Shown here: positions 36,613-45,172 of the stretch, one piece after another
Layout: every line of letters starts with the position of its first letter
Position numbering within the stretch: the first letter of the stretch is position 1
Source: Limimaricola hongkongensis DSM 17492
GTDB lineage: Bacteria; Pseudomonadota; Alphaproteobacteria; Rhodobacterales; Rhodobacteraceae
Reading direction: 5' to 3'
DNA length: 64,000 nucleotides
Assembly: GCF_000600975.2 (NCBI RefSeq)
Contig: NZ_CM002676.1
Location: 1-64,000, forward strand
The notes under the pieces: model-generated
Database searches by the model: none
Seen by the model: the letters and a program-made list of their open reading frames with translations, nothing else
What the model was told of the DNA's origin: nothing
Made by a program: the position numbers and the translations under genes

Positions 36613-37496
36613 TGCTCGGCTTCGGGCAGGGCGATGCACCCGGCGCAGACCCCGGCATGCATCGCCCCGCGCAGCGACCAGTAGTTGCGCCGTTCGCGGT
36701 GCGCGACGCAGGCCAGCGCCATGCCGCCGCACAGCAATGTCTTGGCCATCGCCTTGCCGCCAAGCGCCAGCCGGCTTGAAAGGGTCGGCGCCGAGCTGAC
36801 ATAGCTCTGCCCCATCCGGAACCGGCGCCGGCGCAGCCAATCGAAGCTCAGCCGGTTCTCGGGCACCGCTTCGCGCACGATCGCCGCGTCGCAGATCTCG
36901 AACCGCGCCCCGGCGCGGCCCAGCCGAAAGAAGAACTCGGTGTCCTCGCCGCCCGAACGCCCGCGCGCGATGTCGAAGCGTTCGGCCTGCCACGGCGTGT
37001 TGCGCCAGCGCAGCAGCGCGTTGCCGGTCAGCCCGGTCTCCACCCGGCCCCGGCGGCGCTGCGGCCGGCTCGAATGGTAATCGCGCGCCCGGATCCAGCC
37101 GGGCGTGCCGGGCGGGTAATCGGCCAGAACCGGCCCGAACACCCCGTCCACCTGCGCGCGCTCGGCGGTTTCGAGCAACGCCACCAGCCAGCCCGGCTCG
37201 ACATATTCGTCATCGTCGAGCAGCGCGATCCAATCCGCATCCGCCGCGTCCAGACAGGCGTTGCGGGCGATGGAGATGTTGCGGCGGGGGGCATGGACAT
37301 AGCTGACCGGGAACGGATGCCCGGCGGCCGCCGTCTCGACCACCTCGCGGGCGCTGGGGGTGTCGTCATTGTCCACCACGACGATCCGCAGCCGCGTGTC
37401 GGGCGGCGGCGTGCAGGCGGCGACGGAAGCGAGCGTCCGCGTCACGTCGGGCCGGCGAAAGGTGCAAATCAGAATGTCGACGCTGCGCTTGGTCAC
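36582..37496 (-). CDS. Glycosyltransferase family 2 (ExoM-like)
   Basis: A 304-residue GT-A protein. SVDILICTFRRPDVTRTLAS and IVVVDNDDTP open the fold, WIALLDDDEYVEPGWL gives the DxD-like cluster, and GEDTEFFFRLG supplies the base motif. This pattern is that of the ExoM/ExoO type in succinoglycan synthesis. The GTG at 37496 follows AGGAGG with six-base spacing and overlaps the stop of the next gene (GTGA), so I prefer it to the TTG at 37523. The 3' end overlaps the convergent Wzc gene by 31 bases. Two hydrophobic segments near the C terminus suggest membrane attachment. Confidence 0.87.
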   Translation of the reverse strand: MTKRSVDILICTFRRPDVTRTLASVAACTPPPDTRLRIVVVDNDDTPSAREVVETAAAGHPFPVSYVHAPRRNISIARNACLDAADADWIALLDDDEYVEPGWLVALLETAERAQVDGVFGPVLADYPPGTPGWIRARDYHSSRPQRRRGRVETGLTGNALLRWRNTPWQAERFDIARGRSGGEDTEFFFRLGRAGARFEICDAAIVREAVPENRLSFDWLRRRRFRMGQSYVSSAPTLSSRLALGGKAMAKTLLCGGMALACVAHRERRNYWSLRGAMHAGVCAGCIALPEAEHYGAASEPSR

Positions 37497-38527
37497 CGGC
37501 GTCCTCCTCTTAGCAATTGCCAAAAGACCCCCGCGCCCCAGCCGTTATGGATCAGCGCGAGCGCCAAACCGGCCCAGATCCCGCACGCCGAACCCAGGCG
37601 CAGCATGGCCGTCACCGACACGGCCACGAGCAGCGCGAGATAAAGCGCGGGGAGGGCGAGAAACGCGGGCGCGACCGGCGCGAGCGCCACGCACAGCGCC
37701 AGTGCCGCGAGGTTCGCCGCCGGCAAAACCTGGCGAAACCGCGGCCGCAGCCGGTGCTTGCGCAGCGTCCGGGCCCGGCCACGGCCATAATTCCAGTACT
37801 GGCGCAGCAAGGCGCGCGGCGTCGGCCGCATGCGGTACCCGACCCGGATGCCCGCATCGAGCCAGATCTTTCCGCCCGACAGGCCCAGCCGGTGATCGAG
37901 CTCGGCATCCTCGTTGTGGCTGAAGCTTTCGTCATAGCCGCCGACGCCGCGAAACGCGTCGATCCGAAACCCGGCATGATGCCCGTGATCGACCCACATC
38001 GACCGCTGCCCGCCGCGATGCGCCGACCCCCCGGAGCCGAGCCGCGTGTCCACCACCCAGGCCGCCGCGCGCTGAAAGCAGGTCGCACCGGTGGCGTCCA
38101 TCGGCGTCGCGAGGGCGACGGCGTCGGGCCGCGCGGCCAGCGCGGCGACGACGGCGCGGACATAGCCGGGCGGGTAGGTCGCATGCGCGTCGCAGCGCAC
38201 AAGGAACCGGGTGCGCGGCGTGGCCAGCCGGGCCACGGCGTTGATCGCGGCCGATTGCAACCGGCCGGGATTGTCGATCAGGCGAAGCGTCGGCCAGCGC
38301 CGCCCCAGACGGGTGACGATCGAGACGGTGGCATCGGTGCTGCCGCCATCGGCCACCACCAGGGCCACGTCGCGCATCCACGGATCCGAAAACAGCGAGG
38401 CCAGGCAGTCATCGACATGATCCGCCTCGTTCAGCGTCGGCACCGCGACGAGGACGGTCTCGGGGTCGGGCGCGGGGGGCGGGCCGACAGCGTCGGCTTC
38501 CCGCCATGACGGATCCATCCTGCCCAT
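37493..38527 (-). CDS. Glycosyltransferase family 2 (ExoA-like) with membrane helices
   Basis: A 344-residue GT2 protein. VLVAVPTLNEADHVDDCLAS, LVVADGGSTDATVSIV and FLVRCDAHATYPPGYVRAVV show the ExoA branch, in which the donor motif reads D-A-H. NEDAELDHRL gives the base motif, and WNYGRGRARTLRKHRLRPR is the ExoA-type basic region. Three hydrophobic helices follow. ExoA adds an early glucose in succinoglycan. The ATG at 38527 has GAGG at 8 bases; a TTG at 38554 and an ATG at 38518 are alternatives. It is coupled to the ExoM-like gene, matching the exoA-exoM logic of rhizobial loci. Confidence 0.88.
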   Translation of the reverse strand: MGRMDPSWREADAVGPPPAPDPETVLVAVPTLNEADHVDDCLASLFSDPWMRDVALVVADGGSTDATVSIVTRLGRRWPTLRLIDNPGRLQSAAINAVARLATPRTRFLVRCDAHATYPPGYVRAVVAALAARPDAVALATPMDATGATCFQRAAAWVVDTRLGSGGSAHRGGQRSMWVDHGHHAGFRIDAFRGVGGYDESFSHNEDAELDHRLGLSGGKIWLDAGIRVGYRMRPTPRALLRQYWNYGRGRARTLRKHRLRPRFRQVLPAANLAALALCVALAPVAPAFLALPALYLALLVAVSVTAMLRLGSACGIWAGLALALIHNGWGAGVFWQLLRGGRR

Positions 38528-38621
38528 GAACCAACCTCGTTCCACACATGTCAAACCACGCGGTCAGGATGGCACGGTACGGCGCCAAAGTCATCGCCTT
38601 GCTGAGAGCGCCCAGACGAAA

Positions 38622-38650
38622 GCGGCCAGCGGGATTGCCCCGCTGGCCGC
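38622..38650 (-). terminator. Terminator of the G8-RTX gene
   Basis: A 12-bp stem (GCGGCCAGCGGG / CCCGCTGGCCGC) with a 5-base loop lies about 40 bases beyond the G8-RTX stop. On the minus strand it is followed by TTTC. This is a convincing intrinsic-type terminator. Confidence 0.7.
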
Positions 38651-38691
38651 GGCATCGCCCGGGGGCGATGCAGTAGCTGAAGCCCGGCGGC

Positions 38692-41600
38692 TCAGAAGAT
38701 CAGGGCATCCGCGTCGAGCAGGCTTTGCAGCGTCAGGTCGCCGCCGTTGCGCAGAAGGGCGATGTCCTTGAAATCGTCGCCACCGCCATTGGCGTCGACC
38801 GCCAGATAGGCCTTGTTGTGGACCCCGCGGACCTCGACATAGTCGCCGATGTTCTCCGCCGTGGCGCCCTGCAGCAGGTCCGACAGGTCGAACCGGTCCT
38901 CCTGCTCGGACACGAAGTCGAGGATGAAGTCCCGCCCGGTGCCGATGTCGTCGGCCCCGTAGTAGAACGTGTCAGCCCCCGCGCCGCCGACGAGAATGTC
39001 GGCACCGGCGCCGCCATCGAGCCAGTCGTCCCCGCCATAGCCGAACAGCCGGTCGACGCCACCCATGCCGGACAGCACATCCGTCCCGGCGCCACCCGTG
39101 AGCCGCTCCTCGCCCGCGCTGCCGGTCTGCGTCGGCGCCGGGCCGGTCGTCGGGGCAGGCGTGGGCGCAGGCGCCGGTGCGGGCTCGGCCACGTCATCGG
39201 TCGGCGCCTGCACGGGATCGTCGTCCGTATCGTCCTGCACCGGCGCGCCGCCCTTCACCGTCAGAAGGCCGTCGGCCATCAGGTCGGACACGGTGAGCGC
39301 GGCCCCGTCGGAAATCATCGCGACCGTCTTGAAATCGCCGTCGCCATTCGAGGTTTCGAGCATGCCATAGCTGCCATTGGCGGTGATCCGCACATGCGAC
39401 GCGACATCCGCCATGTCGAAGGCATTCGAGACGTTGACCAGTTCGATCGAGTCGCGCCCGGCCACCGAGAAATCGAGCAACTGGTCCGTGCCCTTATGCG
39501 TGACGTCGAGCACGAAGCGATCCGCGCCGTCCTCACCGAACAGACGGTCCGAGCCGCCGCCGCCGACGATCCGGTCGGCCCCGTCGCCGCCGCGGAGCAC
39601 GTCCTTGCCAGCGCCACCGCGCAGCGTGTCATCGCCGCCGGCCCCCATGAGCAGGTCGCGCCCGCCCTTGCCGATGATCAGGTCATCCCCGGTCTTGCCG
39701 GTCAGCACGTTGTTGCTGGCGTTGCCCCGAAGCTCGCGCAGGTCGCCAGACGACGCCGGCAGGTCCGGGGTGTCGTCGATCTCGGGTTCGGGCTCGGGTT
39801 TGGGCTCGGGCTTGGGCGCGGGATCCTCGACCTCGGTGCTGCCACCCGTGTCGGTCGGCATCTCCATGCCGTCATCCATGCCGTCATCCGTGCCCGAACC
39901 GGAACCGGGCATGTGGTGACCGTGACCGCCGCCGTGATCCTCGTCATCCGTCGCGCCGGGCTTGCCATCGCCGACCTTCTCCCACGCGTGGAGATAGCCG
40001 GTGTTGTTGATCGCCGGCGGCGTCCAGCCGGGCATCTCGTAGCCCTTGAGATAGGAGGTCTCGAAGCCTTCGAGCTCGATCTCGATGACGACCGGGTGGT
40101 TGTCGCCGGTCAGGCGGTCGGTGACCCAATGCACCACCGGTGCCACCCACGCGCCGTCGGATTTCTGGATCGTGCCATGGATGTCGAGAAACTCGTCGAC
40201 GAAGAATTCCTTGCGCAGCACGCCCCCGCCGTTGAGCGTGGCGTCGATGCCTTCGAAGTCCTTGCTGGCGCCGCTGCCGTCGTAATTCGCCGCCTGCACG
40301 TATTCGTTGAAGCGGCGCTCACCGAGGCTGTCGATGGTCTTGCCGTGGATGGAGACCGAATTGTCACCGGGGCTCAGGGTCAGGTCGGCGTCGCCATCGG
40401 CGATGAAGCGCACCTTGTCGACCTGCTTGAGCGAGGCGCTGTCGTACATCTTCGGCTCGGGATTGTCGTAATCGAGGCCGTACTTGTTGCGGTACTCCGA
40501 CTTGACCTTGCCCGCGGTTCCGCCATCGGCGGCGAACAGAAGGTCGAGCTGGTCGAAGGTCTGGCCGACATTCTTGAGCTTGACGTCGATCATCGCCGAT
40601 TCATGGTTGATGCCGGTGGATTTCCACGCGGTGTCGTAATCGACGATCTCGACATTGTTCAGAACCACGGAAGAGGTCTTGCGCTCGATGCTGAGCGCCG
40701 GGCCGGAATCGCCCATCCAGACCGAGTCCTTGTAGAAGTAGTTCGACGAATAGTTGCCCTGGTCCACGGCCTGGCCGCCGCCCCAGATGTCGAAATCCCG
40801 GATCACGCTCATCAGGTCGGTGTCGTCGGAATCGGCGCGGTGGAAGATCCGCATGCCAAGATCGCTGGCGATGACCGAGTTGCCGTCGAAGTCCTCGAGC
40901 GAGGGCTCGTGATGGCTGATCGCCTCGTCGAAGGGCGAGGGGTCGAATTTGAGCTGGTCGCGATCATGCATCTTGGCGGCCATGCCGTCGCGGGACGCGG
41001 AGACGAGATCCTCGGGCTGCAGGTTCCAGCCGATCTTGGAGTTGGCGGCGATGTTGTCCTGCTGCACGATGATGCGCGACTGGTTCTCGTAGGCGGTGCC
41101 GTCATTGCCCGCCTTGTCGGCGCTGTCGTGGCCGCGGATCGAGGTGACGAGGTTGCCTTCCCAGACGCCGTCCTCGTCGCCGCGCTCCGACACGATGCCG
41201 GCATTGCGCACGTCGAAGACGATGTTGTCCGAGATGACGGCGTTGCTCTGGTGCTGGACGATGCCCCAGCCCTTGCCGCCATTGACGGCGTTGCCGTCGA
41301 GCAGCGAATGGGCCGCGTCGTTGCCGGTCCCGGTCTGGTGCAGGTGCAGCGAGTAGCGGCCGATCGGGTTGTCGGCGCCGTTCGAGCCGTTGAACTCGGT
41401 GCGGCCGAGATCCTCGAACTCGGCATGACGGACCGAGTTGGCGTAGGCCTTGCCGCCAAGGTCGCTGTTGTGCAGCATGACGTGGCCGCGCACCCCGTCG
41501 GGGTTTTCGGAGGCGAGGGTCACGTTGCGCGACAGGTTGCCGACATAGGTTTCGAAATCATAGCCCTGCGGCGCCTGGTGGTTGTAGGCCAGCGGCTTGT

Positions 41601-42249
41601 CGAAGGCGATGCTGTTGCCGTCGACCGCGGTGATCACCCGCTCCTCGTCCTGGGTGCGCAGCTCGCCCGCGCCGTTCTTGCCCATGCGCGAGGTGCCGAC
41701 CACGAGGATCGTGTCGCCGACCTTCCAGTTCGACAGGTCGCCATCGACCTTGACGCTCGTGGCACCGGCCTTGGCGCCGTCGGTCAGCGACAGGTAGCTC
41801 TCCTTCGCGGCGCCCTCGATGTCGACCCGGCCAAAGGCGACGAGACCATGGTCGATCTTGTTCCCGGTTTCGAGAGGGGTGTCGCGGAAGGTGACGTTGG
41901 CGTTGACATTGGCGGCCACGGCCTTGCCCGCCGCGCCGATTTCCAGATGCGAGCCCGGCGCGGTCGCGATGGTTTCGACCAGCATGTTGGTGTCGCGGTC
42001 GGTCGCCCATTTCAGATCGCCGTCGACACGCACCGTGCCCAGCGAGACAGCCGAGTTCGAATCGTAGGTCACGGCAACATCGGCGGGAATGAAGACATCC
42101 GCGTCATTGCCCGGAACCTTGCCACCTTCCCAGACATTGAGGTCGGTCCACGCCCCGTTCTTGACGGCGGTATGCGTGGCCTTGGCGGGCGTAAGGATGG
42201 TGTCGAGCATGGCGAGCATGTCGCCGTGATCATGTCCTTGGTTCATCAT
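38692..42249 (-). CDS. Giant G8-domain, parallel beta-helix, RTX protein
   Basis: A 1185-residue protein without signal peptide. Residues about 25-150 match a G8 domain (GAWTDLNVWEGGKVPG, VRVDGDLKW and regular Gly residues), followed by repeating short beta-strand turns (about 250-560) of a right-handed beta-helix, such as HQSNAVISDNIVFDVRNAGIV. A His/Asp/Glu-rich linker (HGGGHGHHM) and a Pro-Glu repeat precede two RTX blocks (about 840-915 and 1047-1100) whose nonapeptides read GGxGxDxLxG. The C terminus ends in DADALIF, as in type I secreted proteins. Animal CEMIP and TMEM2, with the same G8-plus-beta-helix layout, depolymerise hyaluronan. A glycan-binding or glycan-cleaving role is inferred. 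Confidence 0.86.
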   Translation of the reverse strand: MMNQGHDHGDMLAMLDTILTPAKATHTAVKNGAWTDLNVWEGGKVPGNDADVFIPADVAVTYDSNSAVSLGTVRVDGDLKWATDRDTNMLVETIATAPGSHLEIGAAGKAVAANVNANVTFRDTPLETGNKIDHGLVAFGRVDIEGAAKESYLSLTDGAKAGATSVKVDGDLSNWKVGDTILVVGTSRMGKNGAGELRTQDEERVITAVDGNSIAFDKPLAYNHQAPQGYDFETYVGNLSRNVTLASENPDGVRGHVMLHNSDLGGKAYANSVRHAEFEDLGRTEFNGSNGADNPIGRYSLHLHQTGTGNDAAHSLLDGNAVNGGKGWGIVQHQSNAVISDNIVFDVRNAGIVSERGDEDGVWEGNLVTSIRGHDSADKAGNDGTAYENQSRIIVQQDNIAANSKIGWNLQPEDLVSASRDGMAAKMHDRDQLKFDPSPFDEAISHHEPSLEDFDGNSVIASDLGMRIFHRADSDDTDLMSVIRDFDIWGGGQAVDQGNYSSNYFYKDSVWMGDSGPALSIERKTSSVVLNNVEIVDYDTAWKSTGINHESAMIDVKLKNVGQTFDQLDLLFAADGGTAGKVKSEYRNKYGLDYDNPEPKMYDSASLKQVDKVRFIADGDADLTLSPGDNSVSIHGKTIDSLGERRFNEYVQAANYDGSGASKDFEGIDATLNGGGVLRKEFFVDEFLDIHGTIQKSDGAWVAPVVHWVTDRLTGDNHPVVIEIELEGFETSYLKGYEMPGWTPPAINNTGYLHAWEKVGDGKPGATDDEDHGGGHGHHMPGSGSGTDDGMDDGMEMPTDTGGSTEVEDPAPKPEPKPEPEPEIDDTPDLPASSGDLRELRGNASNNVLTGKTGDDLIIGKGGRDLLMGAGGDDTLRGGAGKDVLRGGDGADRIVGGGGSDRLFGEDGADRFVLDVTHKGTDQLLDFSVAGRDSIELVNVSNAFDMADVASHVRITANGSYGMLETSNGDGDFKTVAMISDGAALTVSDLMADGLLTVKGGAPVQDDTDDDPVQAPTDDVAEPAPAPAPTPAPTTGPAPTQTGSAGEERLTGGAGTDVLSGMGGVDRLFGYGGDDWLDGGAGADILVGGAGADTFYYGADDIGTGRDFILDFVSEQEDRFDLSDLLQGATAENIGDYVEVRGVHNKAYLAVDANGGGDDFKDIALLRNGGDLTLQSLLDADALIF

Positions 42250-42873
42250 TTATGTCCGTCTCGTATTTGTTTCTTCGAAGCGGCGCCCGTGTCGAGACGG
42301 GCGCGCCGATTGGGCGGTGCCGGCCCTGGCCGAGTTCCCTGACGCACAAAGACCGCGCACACCCCCCGGTTGTTCGGGCGGTGTCGGAAATCGACCAGCC
42401 GGATGAATATCGTCTTGACGAGTCGTCGCAGATCGACGATTTAAGTGAAAATTCAAGTTCCTGCGCTGCGTGCCATTGCAGTGGCACATGGTGTCGTCAG
42501 CTGGATCAGTCCGTGTGTTGCCTCATCTGGCTCTCTTGCTGCGGCACAGCTACCAAACTTGGTTGCCTTGAGAAGCGACCCGGCAGCACAAACTCTGAAA
42601 CCGGCAGATTCAGGCCGATCAGACAGGGTGAAAAACCAGATTTCCGCTCGTTTACGCGGCGTTCACCGGTCCTTCTGACCAATGTCGTGCTTGGACGACG
42701 ACACCACGCACAATCCCTGCATGAAGCCGCCGAATGTCTTCGCCCCCCGGTAGCGAAGGCGCGTCGCGGGCCGGAAAATCGATTCTCTTCGAACCCGCGC
42801 TGGCCTTTTGCCAGACGGACGTGACCGAAAGATGACCGCCAAGGGTCATTCGCCGCGTGCGCGGCCGTGAATT
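42250..42873. other. Non-coding region between the ExoQ-like and G8-RTX genes
   Basis: About 620 bases with lower GC than the flanks and no frame with normal composition or ribosome site. An inverted repeat GTGCCA-TTGCAG-TGGCAC lies at 42470-42487, about 220 bases upstream of the G8-RTX start. It should contain the G8-RTX promoter and the 3' region of the ExoQ-like gene. A small RNA cannot be excluded. Confidence 0.45.
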
Positions 42874-44199
42874 TCAGGAAGGCAACCGGTCGACGGGCCG
42901 GATCGGCCGCCCCCGATCCGCGAGCCGCAGCGGACGGGACACCGGGGGGCGGGGCGTCTGGCTGCGCATCCGGGCGGCGATGGCCGTCAGGGCGCCGATC
43001 CAGAACAGCATCTGCAACAGCACGAAGGGGCGCATGAAGTCGCTTTCGGTCAGGCCCCGGACCAGCGTCGCCGCCCATATGCACAAAAAGAAGACCTGCG
43101 GCATCGCGGCCGAGACCAGCGCCCTTCGCCAGATCCAGACCGTGACCCAGGCGATGCCCGCCAGCAGAAAGCCGACCCCGACCAGCCCCTGATGCACCGC
43201 GATCTCGTAATAGCTGTTGTGGAACTGGAACTGCGCATAGGGGCCCTTGTGGAACTCCTCGTAGATGCGGCGCACCAGTGGCGAGGCCTGGTAGCGCCAG
43301 AACCCGCCCATCCCGACGCCGAGCATCGGTTGTTCCTCGATCTGCTCCTCGGCGTAATGCCAAAGCAGGGTGCGCCCGGTCAGGGTCTTGTCCTTGCCGA
43401 ATTTCGACAGCACCTCGCCCGCGAGGTCGCCCTGATAGACCGGCACGACCTGGCTGGCGATGCCGCTCGCGGTCGCGATGGTCGCGCAGAGCAGCGCGAT
43501 CCGGCTGGCCCGCAGCAGGCCGCCGCGCAGGATCAGCGCGCCGCTGATGCAGATCGCCCCGAGCGCGATCGCAAGCAGCATCGCGGTGGCCGAATTGCTG
43601 TGCGCCACGAGATACAGCGCGATCGGCGCCAGCCCCGCCCCCGCGAGCCGTAGCCGCCATCCCGACCCGGTGTCGAGCAGCACCGCAAGCGACACCAGCC
43701 AGAGCACGACCATGTTGCTGCCGAGGATGTTCTTGTGGACGAACACCGCCGTCAGCATGTTGCCGGTCGCGATCCCGAGCACGAGGTTCAACAACCCGAT
43801 CGCACCGGTGGCCAGGAACACCGCGTACAGAATGCGCCGGGCATCGAGCGTCGCGGCGATGTAGACGCAGATCACGTTGGTCAGCAGCAGATAGGTCGCC
43901 CCCTTGGCCGCCTCGATCGGCATGATGGCCCAGAAGACGGTGAGATAGCACCACAGCGGGAACAGCATGATCGGCCAGGCGCGCAACGCGAGCGGCACCG
44001 TCCGGTCGCGTTTCTGCCAAGCCATCACCGCGTAATAGAGCGCGAGCGGATAGAGCAGCAGCTCGTCATTGTCGAACTGGACGAAGGTGACGCCGACCCA
44101 GAGCGTGAACAGCACGAACTCGATCCGGTCGACCCGCAACACCAGGCGCCGGTCGTCCGGGTCGCCATGGGAAAACAGGCCTTCGATCGATCTGGACAT
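42874..44199 (-). CDS. O-antigen ligase/ExoQ-like EPS polymerase (Wzy type)
   Basis: A 441-residue integral membrane protein with about eleven helices. Its large periplasmic loop contains LTGRTLLWHYAEEQIEEQP, GVGMGGFWRY and FHNSYYEIAVHQGLVGVG, which are the Wzy_C/O-antigen-ligase motifs: the Arg in LTGR and the His/Asn in HNSY. This fits an EPS repeat-unit polymerase, as ExoQ is in succinoglycan. The ATG at 44199 precedes a soluble N terminus (SRSIEGLFSHGDPDD); longer frames upstream run antisense to the next gene. It is divergent from the PHP-like gene across about 200 bases. Confidence 0.9.
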   Translation of the reverse strand: MSRSIEGLFSHGDPDDRRLVLRVDRIEFVLFTLWVGVTFVQFDNDELLLYPLALYYAVMAWQKRDRTVPLALRAWPIMLFPLWCYLTVFWAIMPIEAAKGATYLLLTNVICVYIAATLDARRILYAVFLATGAIGLLNLVLGIATGNMLTAVFVHKNILGSNMVVLWLVSLAVLLDTGSGWRLRLAGAGLAPIALYLVAHSNSATAMLLAIALGAICISGALILRGGLLRASRIALLCATIATASGIASQVVPVYQGDLAGEVLSKFGKDKTLTGRTLLWHYAEEQIEEQPMLGVGMGGFWRYQASPLVRRIYEEFHKGPYAQFQFHNSYYEIAVHQGLVGVGFLLAGIAWVTVWIWRRALVSAAMPQVFFLCIWAATLVRGLTESDFMRPFVLLQMLFWIGALTAIAARMRSQTPRPPVSRPLRLADRGRPIRPVDRLPS

Positions 44200-44400
44200 C
44201 ACCACACTCGCAACCGGCACCTTTCCCCTGTCTACAGGACCCCATCTCACCGGTCGAGCGACCGCGGTGCGAAACCGATCGTTTCCGCCGCCTGCGCGCT
44301 TTATTTGTCGAGGATTGCGACTATCCTGACCGGGCCGACCCTCTCCCGGCCAAGGCAAGGGACGGGTTGGCGGTTTCCGAGTGCAGGTGGTTGCCGTTTC

Positions 44401-45168
44401 ATGCTCATCGACGCCCATGTCCATATTCACCCCGGTTTCGACCGGGCGGTTTTTCTGCAAAGCGCGGCCGACAACCTCGCAAGGGCCGGCGCCGCGCGCG
44501 GCCACCCGCCCGCGCCGGGTGGCCTGATCCTCACCGAGATACCGGGCGCGGACGTGTTCGACGCCTTTGCCGCCGGGCGGGGCCTGCCGCGGGGATGGCG
44601 CGCGCAGGCGCCGTCGCAGGACCCCGAGGCGCTTTGGCTGCAAGGCCCGGAGGGGCGCGAGCTGCTTCTCGTCTCGGGCCGGCAATTCGTGAGCGCCGAG
44701 GGGCTCGAAATCCTCGCGGTCGGCGGCCGGCCCGAAGGTCTGGGCGGGCAGCCGGCGGCAGAGATCCTGGCACGGCTGGGCGGCATGGGCCTGCCGGCGG
44801 TGCTGCCATGGGGCGCGGGCAAATGGATCGGCGAACGCGGCCGGGTGCTGCGCGCACTGCTCGACGCGGCGGCCCGGCCCGGCGTGCTGCTCGGGGACAA
44901 TGCCGGGCGGCCCTTCGGCTGGCCGAAACCGGGCTGCTTTCGCGGTGGCCCGCCGGTCTTGCCCGGCACCGATCCTTTGCCGATCGCGGCGGCGGCGCAG
45001 GATGCGGGCCGCTATGGCGTCGTCTGCGACCAACCGCTCCCGCGCGCCCGGCCCGCGGCCGCGCTGCGCGACTGGCTGCTGCGGCTGACCGTCCAGCCGC
45101 CCGTGTTCGGGCGGCGCTGCGGCCCGGTGGCCTTCGCGCATCGCCAAGTCATGCTGCGGGCCGGCTGA
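44401..45168 (+). CDS. PHP/amidohydrolase-like protein, function unknown
   Basis: A 255-residue protein. The N-terminal LIDAHVHIHPGFD gives an HxH metal-binding pair typical of PHP and amidohydrolase folds, and LLGDNAGRPFGWPKPG near residue 165 could hold further ligands. I recognise no subfamily. The ATG at 44401 begins exactly at the HxH segment, without a strong ribosome site. The GlpD-like gene starts 5 bases after its stop, so the two are coupled. A role in making a sugar or glycerol precursor is guessed only from its neighbours. Confidence 0.62.
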   Translation: MLIDAHVHIHPGFDRAVFLQSAADNLARAGAARGHPPAPGGLILTEIPGADVFDAFAAGRGLPRGWRAQAPSQDPEALWLQGPEGRELLLVSGRQFVSAEGLEILAVGGRPEGLGGQPAAEILARLGGMGLPAVLPWGAGKWIGERGRVLRALLDAAARPGVLLGDNAGRPFGWPKPGCFRGGPPVLPGTDPLPIAAAAQDAGRYGVVCDQPLPRARPAAALRDWLLRLTVQPPVFGRRCGPVAFAHRQVMLRAG

Positions 45169-45172
45169 TCCG

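Noticed and set aside
34225-36993. 922-codon frame antisense to the Wzc gene
   Set aside because: Arg/Ala/Gly-rich shadow; the plus strand has Walker motifs and clear transmembrane helices.
38725-42342. Long open frame (1205 codons) antisense to the G8-RTX gene
   Set aside because: Composition shadow of the Gly/Asp-rich RTX gene; no motif, and it runs through the terminator-promoter layout of the real gene.
42252-42824. 190-codon frame in the 42.3-42.9 kb gap
   Set aside because: Cys/Ser/Arg-rich translation unlike neighbours, no ribosome site, low third-position GC bias; treated as non-coding.
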